The notes under the pieces: model-generated
The model's input: the letters and a program-made list of their open reading frames with translations, nothing else
Database searches by the model: none
What the model was told of the DNA's origin: nothing
Assembly: GCF_011397635.1 (NCBI RefSeq)
Contig: NC_064765.1
Span: 31,276,632-31,340,631 of the forward strand
Origin: Epinephelus fuscoguttatus
Lineage: Eukaryota > Chordata > Actinopteri > Perciformes > Serranidae
Length of the DNA stretch: 64,000 nucleotides
Reading direction: 5' to 3'
Shown: one piece after another, positions 1 to 13,400 of the stretch
How the letters are laid out: each line of letters starts with the position of its first letter
Position numbering within the stretch: position 1 is the first letter of the stretch
Translations under genes and position numbers: made by a program

Positions 1-420
1 TGATAACGGCCCAATAAACCAAGCAAAGACAAAGTCAAAGACACCACTATTACATTATCAGTGAACGAGTATGTTTATATGCACTCAAGTACCCCGGGTT
101 GAGTCTAGTTGGTTTTGATAATATATGGAACATGACCTGTAACTTACAGAGAAACGTGGTCAGCTGGTTAAGCTGTAGACATAATACTGTCTAGGTTCCT
201 GATCCTCTGTGGCAGAGCAGGATTGTCTCATCCACATGCTGCAAATCTGTCCCTTCTGTACTGACTGAGTTAACTCTGGTTGGTTTCTAGCTCCCTAGAC
301 CTAGATTTTGGTGTACTTACCCATCTTCTGCAATTTAGCTCCACCATCTAAAGTTCAGTAATGCAAGATCAAAGAAATATCTCCCCTTCATTATTATGAT
401 GTGATTTTGGATTACAAAAT
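1..420. other. nrde2 intron 1 or upstream flank, no feature seen
   Basis: No reading frame or recognisable element is visible here. Because nrde2 exon 2 starts at 2805 with a split codon and exon 1 was not found, this stretch is inferred to lie inside nrde2 intron 1. Confidence 0.4.
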
Positions 421-2470
421 CCAATTAAAGCTGCAAGCAGCGTTTGGCGGGACCTCGCACTCGCGCCCGTTTCCGCCCCCAGCTTATGTCGTCACTGTGA
501 ATTATTTAGAAATATCAAACATACTGCCACAAACATCAGAAAATCCTTACAGAGCTGAACGTTTTGATGTTTGAATGCTTTCTGTAGCTGTAGGTATGTA
601 CAAGTGATGTCACATTATGCAAATTAGATGAGCGAATTTCTTCCCATCAGATTCCTCTTCCTTTATTTTGAGGAAGAGACGACAAAAACAACACAAAACA
701 AAATAAATCTACTGTGTAAATGTTGGTCCAAACTGTTGGTCCAATCATGAAAATAATGTGATCATGAGAGAGATAAAGTTATACAGAAGATCTGTTTAGT
801 AGCAGTTGAGGTGGCATGTGTGCATCTTTAAAACTGATAAAATAAACGGTGTAGGAGGAGATGTGTTTTCTTGAGACCACGTTTGAGGCGAAATCTTACT
901 TTGAAAGGGCAAATAGGTCACTTCCTGTTGGATTTAGGACATGCCTGTTTTGGTTTGATCTGTCTACGACATGCTTACAGGCCACAGTGGCCAGTTTAGT
1001 AGACCTAGGTGGCACTAGAGAGCCCATTTTGGAACTGTAGGGGTTAATAATGTGTATTTGCTGTTTGAAATGAAGATTCTGCTGCTGTAATCTGTCCTTT
1101 AAAGATTTTGAGACACACAGACAGAGAGCCGTGTGTGCGTGTCTGTGTGTGCAGCCGTTGTCATGGCGATTAATGACTTGTCAGCACCTGTGGCACACAC
1201 AGACAGCTCAGGAGAGCAGCTCACCAAAGGCTATTTATAATGGGTTTTAACTCCTCGAACAAATGCTTCGCATGCCCAAACCGTTGGTCCAAGCAAGAAA
1301 ATAAAGTGATTTTGAGAGACAGCCACGTCTCGTGAACGCACGTGCCGCGTTTTAAATTTCTCGAGTCAAAAATGTGGTCAGGGGAGCGAGTTTAAAATGT
1401 GTTGCACCTAAGCTGTTTCCAGAAATTTCTCCTCTGAGTTTACATGGGAGTGAATGAGAAAAAAATCGGCGCTCCCTTCGCTTTGGAGCCACTCAGCAAA
1501 AATGTGTACGTGTGAGAGATTCCATGTCAACATATCTGCGAGCAGGACGAATTTTCCTACGTTTTGTGGCATAAATTGTGTCTGTACAGTGAAAATTGTG
1601 GCCATGGCAGCGAGTTAAAGACAAAAGTTTTAGACGATTTTTAGAGCCCTCTCCACTCTAGCTCACAGCATTCCGTGCAATACACACCCATTGTAAACTG
1701 AGAATTTCTCCACTTTTGCTCATGGTACTTTGAGAGGCACCGATGAAAAACGATAAAAGATATGAAAAAGATGAAAACATGAGTGAATAGATGAGACCCG
1801 TGGCAACATTTGAGAGTTGGAATGGAGTCTGTAGCACAAAGTATGGAGACGCTGTAAATGCTAGAAAAAGCCCGAAGATTGGTCTCTTTCTCCCCCCTGC
1901 TGCCATTCATTTCCTATGGGACAGCTTTGGAAGATCGTCAGGACGTTTTTCTGACATCTCACCTTATGGAGGCCACAAAATCCAAACGAAGCGAGTAATG
2001 AAAAAGTTACGCACAACTTTTGATTAGAAGGAGTTGATCTGTAATCTGTGCAAGTTTGAAGTCGATAGGATAAACGCTGTATGAGAAGATGATTTTTTAG
2101 GAAAGGCAGTTTTAAGGCAAAATCTTACTTTGAAAGGGCAAATATCTCACTTCCTGTTGGATTTAGGTCAGGGGTGTCAGCGCGTGATTTTTAGGTCTTG
2201 ATGAGACGAACACGCCACTTTTGGTTTCATGTTTCTACAACGTTCCTACAGGCCGTGGCGGCCATTTTTGTGTGCCTAGGTGGTGCTAGAGAGCCCATTT
2301 TGGCACTTTAGGGGTTAATGTCACCATTTTATAAAATTTTTCACCAGTTCTGATGTGCGTGCCAATTTTGGTGAGTTTTTGAGCATGTTTAGGGGGTCAA
2401 ATTCCAGTTCAAAGAGGCGGCGGAAGAAAGAATAAAGAATAATAATAATAATAAACACAGCAAAAACAAT
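421..2470 (+). repeat. Composite interspersed repeat containing two related copies
   Basis: The stretch starts with an 'aaagctgcaagcagcg' head, a type of repeat start that looks familiar from teleost genomes. Two internal segments, about 838-1058 and 2060-2325, are clearly homologous: both carry 'aaatcttactttgaaagggc', then 'cacttcctgttggattta', then 'ctaggtgg', 'gctagagagcccatttt' and 'ggggttaat'. A second shared part, 'ttggtccaa...gaaaataa', is at about 733 and 1284. The second copy ends in an (aat)n-type run near 2440. Short reading frames on either strand are not convincing as genes. The exact family could not be named; it looks like a non-autonomous element or an internally duplicated one. 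Confidence 0.6.
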
Positions 2471-2473
2471 AGT

Positions 2474-2642
2474 GTCCTCGCCTTCGGCGAGGACTGGTCA
2501 GTGAGAAAAAATGCGGCAAAAACTATAGGGAGGGTCCTCGCCTTTGGCGAGGACTTCTTTGTGAGTAGTCCACTACTGTTGGGCCCGGTCACTTATAAAC
2601 GCACGCAGCAAAAACAAGAGGGTCCTCGCCTTTGGCGAGGAC
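2474..2642. repeat. Three GC-rich hairpins in a row
   Basis: The palindrome gtcctcgcc-NNN-ggcgaggac occurs at 2474-2494, 2534-2554 and 2622-2642. The first has the loop ttc and the others ttt. Each follows an 'acaatag/actatagggag/acaagag'-type lead-in and is followed by a related tail, so the unit is repeated as a whole. It is the 3' end of the interspersed repeat to its left and reads as a terminal stem-loop copied three times. Confidence 0.6.
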
Positions 2643-2804
2643 TGCTCCTTGAGCAGTCCTCTGCCTCTAGGCTCGGTCCCTAATTATGACTGTGACACTA
2701 CACTACATGTAAACACACCCAGTGAGAGATAGTTGCAATCTTGATCATCTATCCACTTCCTGATACTGAGTAACACTCTTTTTTAATCCACGTTCTTCTT
2801 TTAG

Positions 2805-5800
2805 AATTAGACTGGCTGACCAACAAGAGTTTTAAGACTGGAGATGCCCTCGCTCTACACAGTCGTTTGTTTGAGACCAGTGAGAGGCCGAAAGAGAAGG
2901 AATCAAGGTACACATCAAAAAGAGAAGCGAGTTTCTTTGCCTGGAGACTGGACATTATACTTTGCACGCTGTAGCAGGGAATGTTGTGGTGTGCATCTTT
3001 TAGATTTCCTCAGAAAAATTGTTGCATGTGGAAAGCTATTGTCAGTGTTTGACAGATGCTCTGATTTTATTTTTGTATTGTTTTATTGTATTTTTCTGAT
3101 CATTTTATCTTATGCATGCCTCCTTTTGTTTTTCCTTGTGTCTTTGTTCTTCTGACATGTGTTTCTTCACTGTGAAGTCACTGTTGCAGAAATTGGCTAC
3201 ATAATGATCATTACTTCATCACTTTTCTATTACAAGTATTAAATGTATTTAAAAACTAGTTGAATAAGCCTTTGCTTTTGATTAAGGGAGGTGTTTTCTC
3301 TCGGTCTCTGACCACTGTTAACGTCTGGTTCACCTTATAATCTTCAGTGTAGGCAGAGAGCTGAGCTCTGCGGAGGAGGGGGAAGAGGAGGAGGGTAATG
3401 TGCCACCCAAAAAGAAGAAAAAGAAGAGTGAAAAGAAGAGAAAAAAGAAGAAAAAACATAAAAAGAAAAGTGGGAGATATTCGGACAGCAGTAGGTCTGA
3501 CTCTGAAATCATTTTCCCCAGTGACCTCAAAAGGGAGCAAGAGGCAGACAGGTACAAAAGAAAGCTTTCACATCACACATGCTTACATGCTACGTTCATC
3601 TTAAACACAATAGCACTTGCTTACTTCCGCTGTATATTAATGGTTTATGTGTGCATCCATGCAGTCCCCAGGCTGCTCCGTTAGCATGTCGTTTCTCCTG
3701 GTTGGATGACCTCCAGGCGCCAACAGAGCAGCCGTTCTGTGTGGACTGTAAAGCAGACCCTGCCAACTGGACGTACAAGTCCCTGTACAGAGGAGACGTA
3801 GCCAGGTACCACGCACACATTCATGCACACACACACACACACACTACACCATGAGGCCAGTGCTGTGACATCTTTGTCCATGAATTTTTTCATTTGACGA
3901 AGACAGTAAGTCAGTGGCCAGTCTCTATATACAGACTCTACATTCAGTGAATGTAGAGTAGAGACTCTACATTCAGTGAATGTAGAGTCGGAAACAGAAA
4001 TTCGCCTCCTCCGCCCAAATCACACTGGAATGCCAAAAAATCGGGGGTCTGCCCCAGAGCCTGTATCGCCGTCTGCCGGAAGTCAGACACCAAATACAGC
4101 CGATGGGTTCCGAGAATGGTCAGTGGCTAACCCTGCTCATGCTAACTACCTTCAGTAGGTTCCTCAGTTTATTACAAAAGAAAAACAGTTAACACATCAT
4201 TGAGTTTGGGAAAGATTCTCTGTGACGCTAACACTTAACATAAAAGATCCCATGCACTTTGAGAAGGTTTAAAGACTACAGAGTTGAACTTGATAAAAAT
4301 GTGGTGGGTTATCATTTTAAAGATGATTTTAAAACTCTGTGTTCCAGGTATAAGAGGAAAGGCAACTCCTGCTTGGGTCTGGACCCTCGCAGACAGGCAG
4401 TCAGCTGGGCGGAGTCCGAGTCAAATAAGAAACAGAAAGGCGGGGACAAGAGTAAAGCAGCAGACAGATACTTCTCAACAGTCAGTCGGCAGCTGCTGAG
4501 ATCCGAGCTCCCTGTTCCTACGTTACCTACTGTTCCTGAGTGCAGGGATGTCATCAGCCCCACCTCCTTTCTCCCGCTGGGGGACAATGAAGAGAACAAA
4601 CGAGGAGGGATGGGTAAGAGATTTAGCTGCAGCAGGCATTGAAAAAGACAAAGCACAAATCTCTGATGTTGTCTTTTAAAAATAAAACATGCAATATGTC
4701 AATCCAGGTGACAGAGTGCAAACATCATCAGTAAACCCTCTCAGAGTGTATGACTCCTCCACAGCCCTGTGGCTGCAGGGGAAGGGGCAGCAGGAGCAGA
4801 CAGAGCAGCAGAAGCAGGACACCGAGACGGGACAGACTGCAGCGCTATTGACCGGAAGGACTGAAGAGTTTAACAGACGGCTCAGAGAGCAGCCAACAGA
4901 CACGCAGCTGTGGTTACAATTCATACAATACCAGGTATGAAGACTTTGCTTTTGTTACATATAGACTGCTGCTTTATCCTGCTTCACTTGTCACACATGG
5001 TGGATGTTAAATCACATGCATGTTTTCAGGCCTTCTATATTGTAACTTAAAATATGTACAGTATACTGTATGTAACCCCAGTGAGATAGTCATATCAGAC
5101 TTGTAAAATCAGCGATACCTCTAAACCTGCTTATCTTCTCTTTCTCTCTAGGATGAGCTCAGTGCAACATCGTTTGGAGGCGAGGAGGAGCAACAGGGCA
5201 GCAATTCGGCTGATCGTTGTAAGTCCTCCTACCGAGCACTCCTGGAGAAAAAGCTGAGCATCGCAGAGCGTGCAGTGGCCACCAACCACAGCTGCATAGC
5301 TCTGCAGCTGGAGAGGCTCAGGATCTGCCAAGAGCTCTGGGAGCCCTCACTTCTGGCTAAAGAATGGAAGAAACTGGTCAGTCTGCAGTGTGTTTCCATA
5401 AAACCTCACTCAGTGTTTCTGTGTGTTGACTACAGCTGTGGTTTATTTTCAAGTTTATTTTTTGCCCTAAAAAGAGTGGAAAATTGGCTGTGCTCTATTT
5501 TTTTAGATTCAGTTCACTCAGTTTCACTTTTACAAGCAAAGGCTCCCACACATTTGTTTAAGTTATCACTCTCGATAGCCGTGTATTGAATGCTTCTCTG
5601 CCTTTTTGTCACTGACCAACGCTGACATATGTCTGTAGATCAAGGATAATAGTCATTCTAACAAGGCTAACTCATGTTTTATGTATTGGCTTTCAGGTTT
5701 TCCTCCATCCCAACAGTGCCCCCCTGTGGAGGGAGTATTTGCTGTTCACCCAGAGCTACTTCAGCAACTTTACTGTGTCAAAGGTCAACTCTGCATATGG

Positions 5801-7222
5801 GAAGTGTCTAAGCACGCTCAGCGCAGTGCGTGACGGCAGCATGGTCTCTCACCCGGCCCTGCCGGGGCTTGAGGAGGATATGTTGGGTAACAGATTTTCT
5901 TGAGCCTTTACTTGCCCTGTTTTCTACTCCAAGGGGACTGATTAGTGGGTAAAAAATACACATGCAGATACCCTGCACATTTTCCAAGTCAGCCTCGTTT
6001 TATCATCTGCCTCTGTCACAGGGAAGTCACACATGTAATACACACAGACACTTTACATGTGATGTGTAATATTCTCTCTTGCCTCAATACAAAACTTTGT
6101 TGTTTGTTTGCTCAGTGCTTATCGATTGTTGTAGTAATTTTTCCTGGCTGTCCTTTTCCTTCTGTCCAGATATCTTCATCCAGCAGTGTCATTTCCTGCG
6201 TCAGTCTGGTCACTCAGAGAAGGCGATTTCTCTGTTTCAGGCCATGATCGACTTTACATTCTATAAACCTGACAGTGTACGAGAACTCTCCACCAAGCAG
6301 CAGGTAAACACACAAACACACACTAAAGGCACACAGGAACTAATTCTAATGTAATTTTGATAGTTAAATGTAAATCTAAACCTAATGCTGATAAATAATC
6401 TTGACCATGAGACCAAATCATAACCTATAGTGACAACTAAAAGGAATATTTCAGCATTTATAGTACTCTTAGGCTTTTTCACATTCTTGGCCTGGTGCAG
6501 TGACTTCCTTGAATCTGGCAAGGAAAATATAAAAGAAGGAAAGGTCATGACGTCAGTGACAGTGTTCGAGGAGCCGCAGTGTCAGTTCTATAAGAGTCAA
6601 TGGGGCGGGCATGGCAAATCACTATAACCTCCATCTTGTCTTGATGTTGTTGTTGTTGTTTCAACTTTGACTGAAAAATCCTTCCACCAGATTAAAAAAC
6701 ACATTACGTGACGTCCACTGACATTTTTTATTTAAATATGCATGCTCATTTTCCTTATTGGTCTCTAAACAGATCATGGCTCTGTCCATCAGCTGCTTTT
6801 CAAGCCCTTGTTTGGTCCAAGGTAGCTAACGTAACATCATGATACATAAAGAAAAGGGGCAGGTCTGACCTGCTAGGCAACTTGTTATTTGTACACATTA
6901 GTTACAGCGTTTTAGTCACTGAGTTTGTCTTTTTATTTAGTCGATTGGTACAAGAAAATTGAATTTTGGAGTAAAATCTTTTTCTATTGGCCGTATAGAA
7001 ACACAAGAGGACACATACCAGGTCACCAGTAAACTTAATAAAGAGGAAATTGTGCCTTTCACTTAATTTATGAATATTTTTGTGTGTGTGTGTACAGGTC
7101 GAGTTCTTTGAGCCGTTCTGGGACAGTGGGGAGGAGAGGGTTGGAGAGTTGGGAGCCAGAGGTTGGAAAGCCTGGATGCTCCAACAAGAGCGAGGAGGGT
7201 GGCTACAGCCCAATGCAGGTAG

Positions 7223-7269
<47 letters not shown>

Positions 7270-7394
7270 CCTTATAACAAAATGAGGCAGCCTTTACTTT
7301 ATTTAATGTTGATGTAAATCCTGGAATCACCTCTAAATTGACTTATGGGCTAAAATCGTAGAAACAACAAGAAACTGAGAGTCATCATCTTCGT

Positions 7395-7429
<35 letters not shown>

Positions 7430-10400
7430 CTGTGTACCCACAGAAGAAGAGGAGGAGGAGGAAGAGGATGAGGAGGAGGTAAAGGACCGGAGCCAGCCCA
7501 GATGGACAGTCTGGTTGGATGTGGAGACGTCTCGTGAAGCAGCTCACTGGCTGCCCTGGAGGCCTGACAAAGCCAAGGGCCAATCAGAAGAGGACTGTGA
7601 GGACCCAGACAGACAGGTACTGTAAAATGTCTCTGCTCATGTATGATGTGTTTGAAAGCCACTGACAATATGCTACCATTAAACCAGTGAATAGGTGTGA
7701 CCACTTTGTTTGACATCGTTGTCTCTCTGTTTCTCTCCAACTGTAGGTGTTGTTTGATGACATAGGTCCGTCCCTAATTTGTCTGTCTACACCGGAGCTC
7801 CGGCTCTGTCTTCTTCTCCATTTCTTTTCATTCCTGGGGCTGCCTGTGGACTCTGTGCTCTCTGCTGCCCCCTGTCAGCTTGGCCTGCTGCTAGAGAACC
7901 TCTCTCTACTCACTCAGGGTAAAAATGACACCGTCAGTCAGAATCATGCAAACTACCGACTTGTTTTTTAAAACTGTAACGCTCAAGTTGAAGCATACAA
8001 ATGAGGTAAATCTGGCTCCATGTCTCATCATAGGTAATGAGCTCAGGCATCCTCTGACCTCCCACGACCTACCTGAACCTGGGGTTAACTCTGTAGGTCA
8101 CATGACCACCCTCCAGGGAACAAGGAAGTGCGTGGGGCTTGGGAAGCAGGGTGAGAGGTTTGTCACCAATGTGATCAGTATGGTCCAAGCTGTCCTTCCT
8201 GTCCACCACCGAGCTGCCCTGTCACTCAGCTGGATGCAGTACGAGAAACTCAAGGTAGGAGTCAGTTTGTTGGGCTTGAAAGAGTTCAGGACAGGATCAA
8301 GTTCCTCTGGCTCTTCATAGTGCTCCTATTGGCATTTGCACCTGAACAAAAACAACCAATCAGAGTCAGGAGGAGTCTCTAACGCAGTGTCAGTCACTGC
8401 TTGTACAAATGCTGTGCTGCCAACTACAGCGTACACAGTAAAGACAAGTAAACAGAAGTAGACCTGTGAAAGTGCAAGCTTGCTTTCCGTTATCGGTCTT
8501 CTTCTCTTTACTTGTCTTGCTTTTCCATTGCTGATTATTGTTTTTCTTTCTTTGCAAAGCTCCTGAAGCCACGCTCTGAAGATATTGAGCTTGACTGAGA
8601 GCATGTACAGGGGAGGGGGGACTGCGCAGCATGTGCACGAGCACTGATTGACACTGCATTATAGACTCTTCCTAGCTCTGAGTGGTTGTTTTTACTCGGT
8701 GGATTCTTGCAAGTGCCATTTGGAGCACTAGGAGGAGCCAGAGGATGTCTCATGTACTGATGACAGGATACAGTGACAGTTTCAGCAATCATGACAAGAA
8801 GTTATTTTTATAAAAGTTACCTAATGAACCTTTAAGTTATGTTTAAACAGGGAAAAAAAGCATTCAGGATATTAGTTCCAAGTCTAAAAAGTGTCTGACC
8901 TTTGTGCAGATTGACTCATTTTTATTTTTGTGTATATGTCAGGTCTGGCGCTGCTTGCGTGGCAGCAACAAAAAGCGTCTTCGTTCTCAGGGTAAACGCA
9001 GCAAGCGGGTTGCCAAGCAACTACTCAAGGAACCCGACAACCGCTCATCTTTGGTGCTGTGGCGGGAATACGCTCACCTGGAGTGGATGCTGGGCAACCT
9101 CGACGAGGCTCGCAAAGTCTTCTCTACGGCCACAGCGATAGGGGGAACCAAAGGTCTGAAGAGCCCCACCCTCTGTGAGCTGTGTCTGCTGTGGGCCCAG
9201 CTGGAGGTGGAGGAAGGGGCCGGTGAGCGAGGGGGAGGACAAACCGATGTCACCATGTCCCCAGCTGTGTGTATACTAACCAGGCTAGCAGAAGGAACTT
9301 CTTCATCGTCCTCTTCATCCTCCCAGTCACTCTCTCCGGTTTCCATCCTGAAAGCCAGGAAGTTGTATGAACAGGCTCTGACTGCTGGCTTGTCAGCCCT
9401 GGACCAAAACCCCCACAACCCTCAGGCCAACAGAAAAGGTTCATTTTATCAACAACTACTGTGTGTTTTCTCACTGTTGTCTCATCATTTTAGTAGAGTG
9501 TGAAAAGCAGCGTGCAGAGACTTTAAACTTTTGCACAATATTTAATCATCGCATTTCATCAAATATTTAGTTGTATATAGACTTTGTCAATCAATCCAAA
9601 AACCATTGTAGTCTTTAAAAAACAGTGGTCAGTAAAGAGACGTGTACAATACATCATTAGTAGTGACTGAGCTGAATTATGGAACAGCAACCTACAAGTC
9701 ATTACTAGCAGCTACACATCAGTCTGATTTTTTTCTACCAAATAACAGTTCCAATACTTTAACTAATACTGTCTGCCAATACCATCTACCGATCAGACTG
9801 TGTCTATCTTTTTCCTTTAAAAGTAGTACATTCTACTACATGAAGCCCATTGGAGTCATATTGATATAAGGTAACATGAGGACAGGGAGTGCAGTGGCAC
9901 TGAGAGCTGAGTTGTTGGCTTGTAGTGACTGAATAATGTAACTAACAGCAGAAACACCGAATTTCATTATGACATTGAGAAAGAAACTGTATTGTTTGTA
10001 GATTGGTCACATCACACCCGGTCCACTTAGTCAGGTCATTATCTGTGCTGGTGGCGATGCTGCATATCAGATTTGTGCATACCTAGTTATTATTCAAAAT
10101 AATGGTGTAATTATTGTTAAATTAAGCTGACTCATTGCCAGACTGATGGTAGCCACCAGCCTTTACATTATATTCTAGTGAGTGTTTCACTGGGTCTGGT
10201 GGATTTCTGTGCAGAAACAAAACTGTTCTGAGTCGAGCTAAAGCATTCAGTTAGCCTGAGTGTCAGACTGAAGCTCCCAGAACCTTCAGTCTGACATGGC
10301 TTCCATTGAAGGCGATTTACAAGGGGGAGGGAATTTGATTTTTCCCTAACCAATCAGTAGAGATCAACAACTCACCCAGAATCTGACGTCATTAGTATCC

Positions 10401-13400
10401 ATGCCTCGGGGGTGCCGAAAACAAGCGAGCATTGCCAGTTTAAAATGTCTCCGTCGTCGTGCACGCCCATCTGCATCGCCGTTAAATCCAGTTTAGCAGC
10501 TTCCTTAATTTGGTCCTCCATTAACGCGAGTAGTGGCGAAATACCTCGATAGCATCGTTAATGTGGTCTGTAGGATCTGTAGCGGTCGCCATTGTTGCTA
10601 TCCTCACCAGTTACCCACCAGCGTACAGCTTGACATCAGCGTGGTGCTGATTGGCTAATCGCTAGACCCCCGGCGTTCATTGGTTCGTCCAGCGTTTGGA
10701 CGAGATAAATCGCAAATTCATTGAAGTGTGCCAGACCAGAGATGCAAGCCTACTCAGTTGAGTGGGCGGGGTCTATGGTCTGGAACCAGGCTAGCATTCA
10801 GTTTCTTGTAGGAGTAAAAGGTCAATTGATAATCTTGAGTAAAAGTAGTTATATGATACACCAAAAAACTCTTCACCAAATGCCCTTCCCCTTTGAATGC
10901 AGAACCTAAGTTGATAAATTAGCATTTTCACAGAAGACATTTTGACATGTCAAAGAAGGAAAAGCACTGGTGTAACTCATATAATAACAGATGGGTGACT
11001 TCCATGTAGCTCCTTCAGTTTCAGGGTCCTGGAATTGTGCATGCTGGCTCACTTTCACACTGTCATGGCTTATTGGGGCACATAAATAGAACAGAGCTTC
11101 TGTTAGTGTCTAATTAACACCTATGCCTTTCCTTTTTTTGACATGTCTGAATGTCTACTGTGGAAAACAGCTTTCTCTCATTAATTTGATCTTACTTCTT
11201 ATCATTCCACCAGCAGGCCATGAGGACCTGCTCGGAGAGAAGCTAAGGCTGCGAGGCCTAATAGGCTGCTACACTCTGTTCCAGTACCTCACAATGGGCA
11301 TCCAAGCGGCTAATGCCATCTACAGCCAGGCTAGAGGGAGGATGGAGGAACTGCACAGCACGCTAACACTTGACAAGCAGCTTAACAGTAATGAGAAAGC
11401 TAACCTTGCTAGCACAGATGCTAGCCAGTCTGCAACTGATTCTAGCCATAGCAGCAGGCACTTTGCTAACAGGCTAGCTTCTGAATGTGAGGCATTAGCA
11501 GTGCAGCAGGCAGTGCTGCTCAGGTACCACAACAGCATCAGTGTGTTTCCACTGGCAACACTAAGACAGACGCTGACCTGTGCCCTCCCCACCTGGCCCA
11601 GCAGCGCCCCTCTTTGGAGCATATATGTACAGGCAAGCCTCGGTCCCTCATTTCATTCATTTCATTTTTTAATCACCGTTGGTTAACATGGAATCAGTCA
11701 TTGGGAATGAGCTTCTCTAGAGCTCTTAGCATTCATTCTGCACCAAGTTTTGTACTTGAGTATTTTGGCATGATGACCCTCATGTGACCTGTGTTTCAGG
11801 TGGAGAACCGTTACCATAGTGCTGGCCGGGCGCGTCGCTTTTTTCACTCTGTAACCAGGGACAACAGCAGTGTGGTGCCGCGCCTCTTTGCCATTGTTGC
11901 TGAACAACAAAGGAAGCAGCTGGTGGACGCTGCTCAGAGGTAAGAGCAGAAAGGATGATGGGTAGTTGCGGTTTTATGCTGCATTTTATGGGAACAAGCA
12001 TTGGAACAACTTAAAAAATCAAGTTACCATGACTCTATTTTTCTTTGTCTCTTTGACTGTTTCTTTCTTTCTTCATGTGTGATAAGTCAAGAAAACTAAT
12101 ATTCAAAAAGAACGGCAGCAATGATGAAGTTAAATCCTTAATGTGATTAAGTGTTTGGTTGAATCCAAAGCTTTGCATTGATAAACTTGATAAAAGGGAG
12201 TGATTTGACAATGGAGTCCTTACAGTGGGAGATTTGTATTATGAAGATACACTTAGATACATTTGATAACCTATTGCGATAATATAGTTTGTCTAGATAC
12301 TGACAACTGCATCATGCTGCAACAAAGATTTTTGGGGTCGTGTATTAAAGCCCCACAACCAGTGAAGGAGTTGGGAAAACTCTTGAAGGTTTTTGGTGAG
12401 GGACAGGAGGTATTCAAAACTGAAAAATGTTTGGGAAAGGGATGTGGGTGTTTGATATAGATAAATGGGTTAAAATTTGTGGCAATTCTCATAATATATT
12501 GAGGTTTTTGAGGATAAAAGTGATGCAGTTTAAATTCTACATCTTTACTATTAGATCCTGAGTAGATTACACAGACTTGGATTCTACCACTTGTTGGAAA
12601 TGTAGCAGGAATGAGGACACTCTAATACTGTATGTGTACTGTTGTTATTCCCCAACATCCAAAACCTTTGAATGAAGATTCACAGCTATGTTACAGATGT
12701 ATTCAGACAGCAATAATGATAGGGCGGCAAAATATTCTCAGGAACTGGAAACACCTGAAACATCTACTTTTCAGGATTGCATAACTGAAATGGAAAAGGT
12801 TGCTGCATATGTCATATTGGAATAATAACAGTGCCAAAAAATATTGGCTTAGTGAGGAAAGTATATAATAGGGAGGGATATGATACGTACTGGTATATAT
12901 ACACATATTGTTTTGCATACTCAACCAAATTTCACACATATTTTCTATCAAAATTCCCACTGTCCATTAATAATTGTATATTTATTTAATTGTCTTCAGG
13001 TCTTGTAGCCATGATGCTGCCTTGCCCATCCTGCCAGAGAATGGCCTCAGCAACCGTATCCGTGGACTGTTTGAAAGTGCCATAGCAACAGAGATGGGTT
13101 CTCACTGTCCTTTACTTTGGAGGATGTACATGCACTTCCTGGTGAGACAGCAAATAATACTCAGAAACTCACATGCTTACTGGCCCTGTGAGGTCAATTC
13201 ATAATCTTTTTGAACATTTATCCAATCCAGAGCAGCGTAGTTACAGACTTCAGTGAAAGGGTGTTTGCAAAGTCCTGCTTTTCTTTTTTTCACTTAATCA
13301 ATTTAATAGGCTTATAGGTGTATACACAATGGCAAAAAGGAAAAAAAAAATAGGAGGTTAGGTTGCAAAAGTTAAATGTGTCAAGGAGCAAGGAATGAAT

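Noticed and set aside
1-2804. Search for nrde2 exon 1 (expected to encode a start like MALFPAF)
   Set aside because: No matching frame with a phase-1 donor was found; most of the interval is repeat, so exon 1 is probably left of the window.
7080-7317. Frames encoding Thr-His or Cys-Val runs near microsatellites
   Set aside because: Translation of CA/GT repeats; the real coding part is nrde2 exon 10 only.
9045-9474. Minus-strand frames opposite nrde2 exon 14
   Set aside because: Shadows of a strongly coding exon whose plus frame matches NRDE2.
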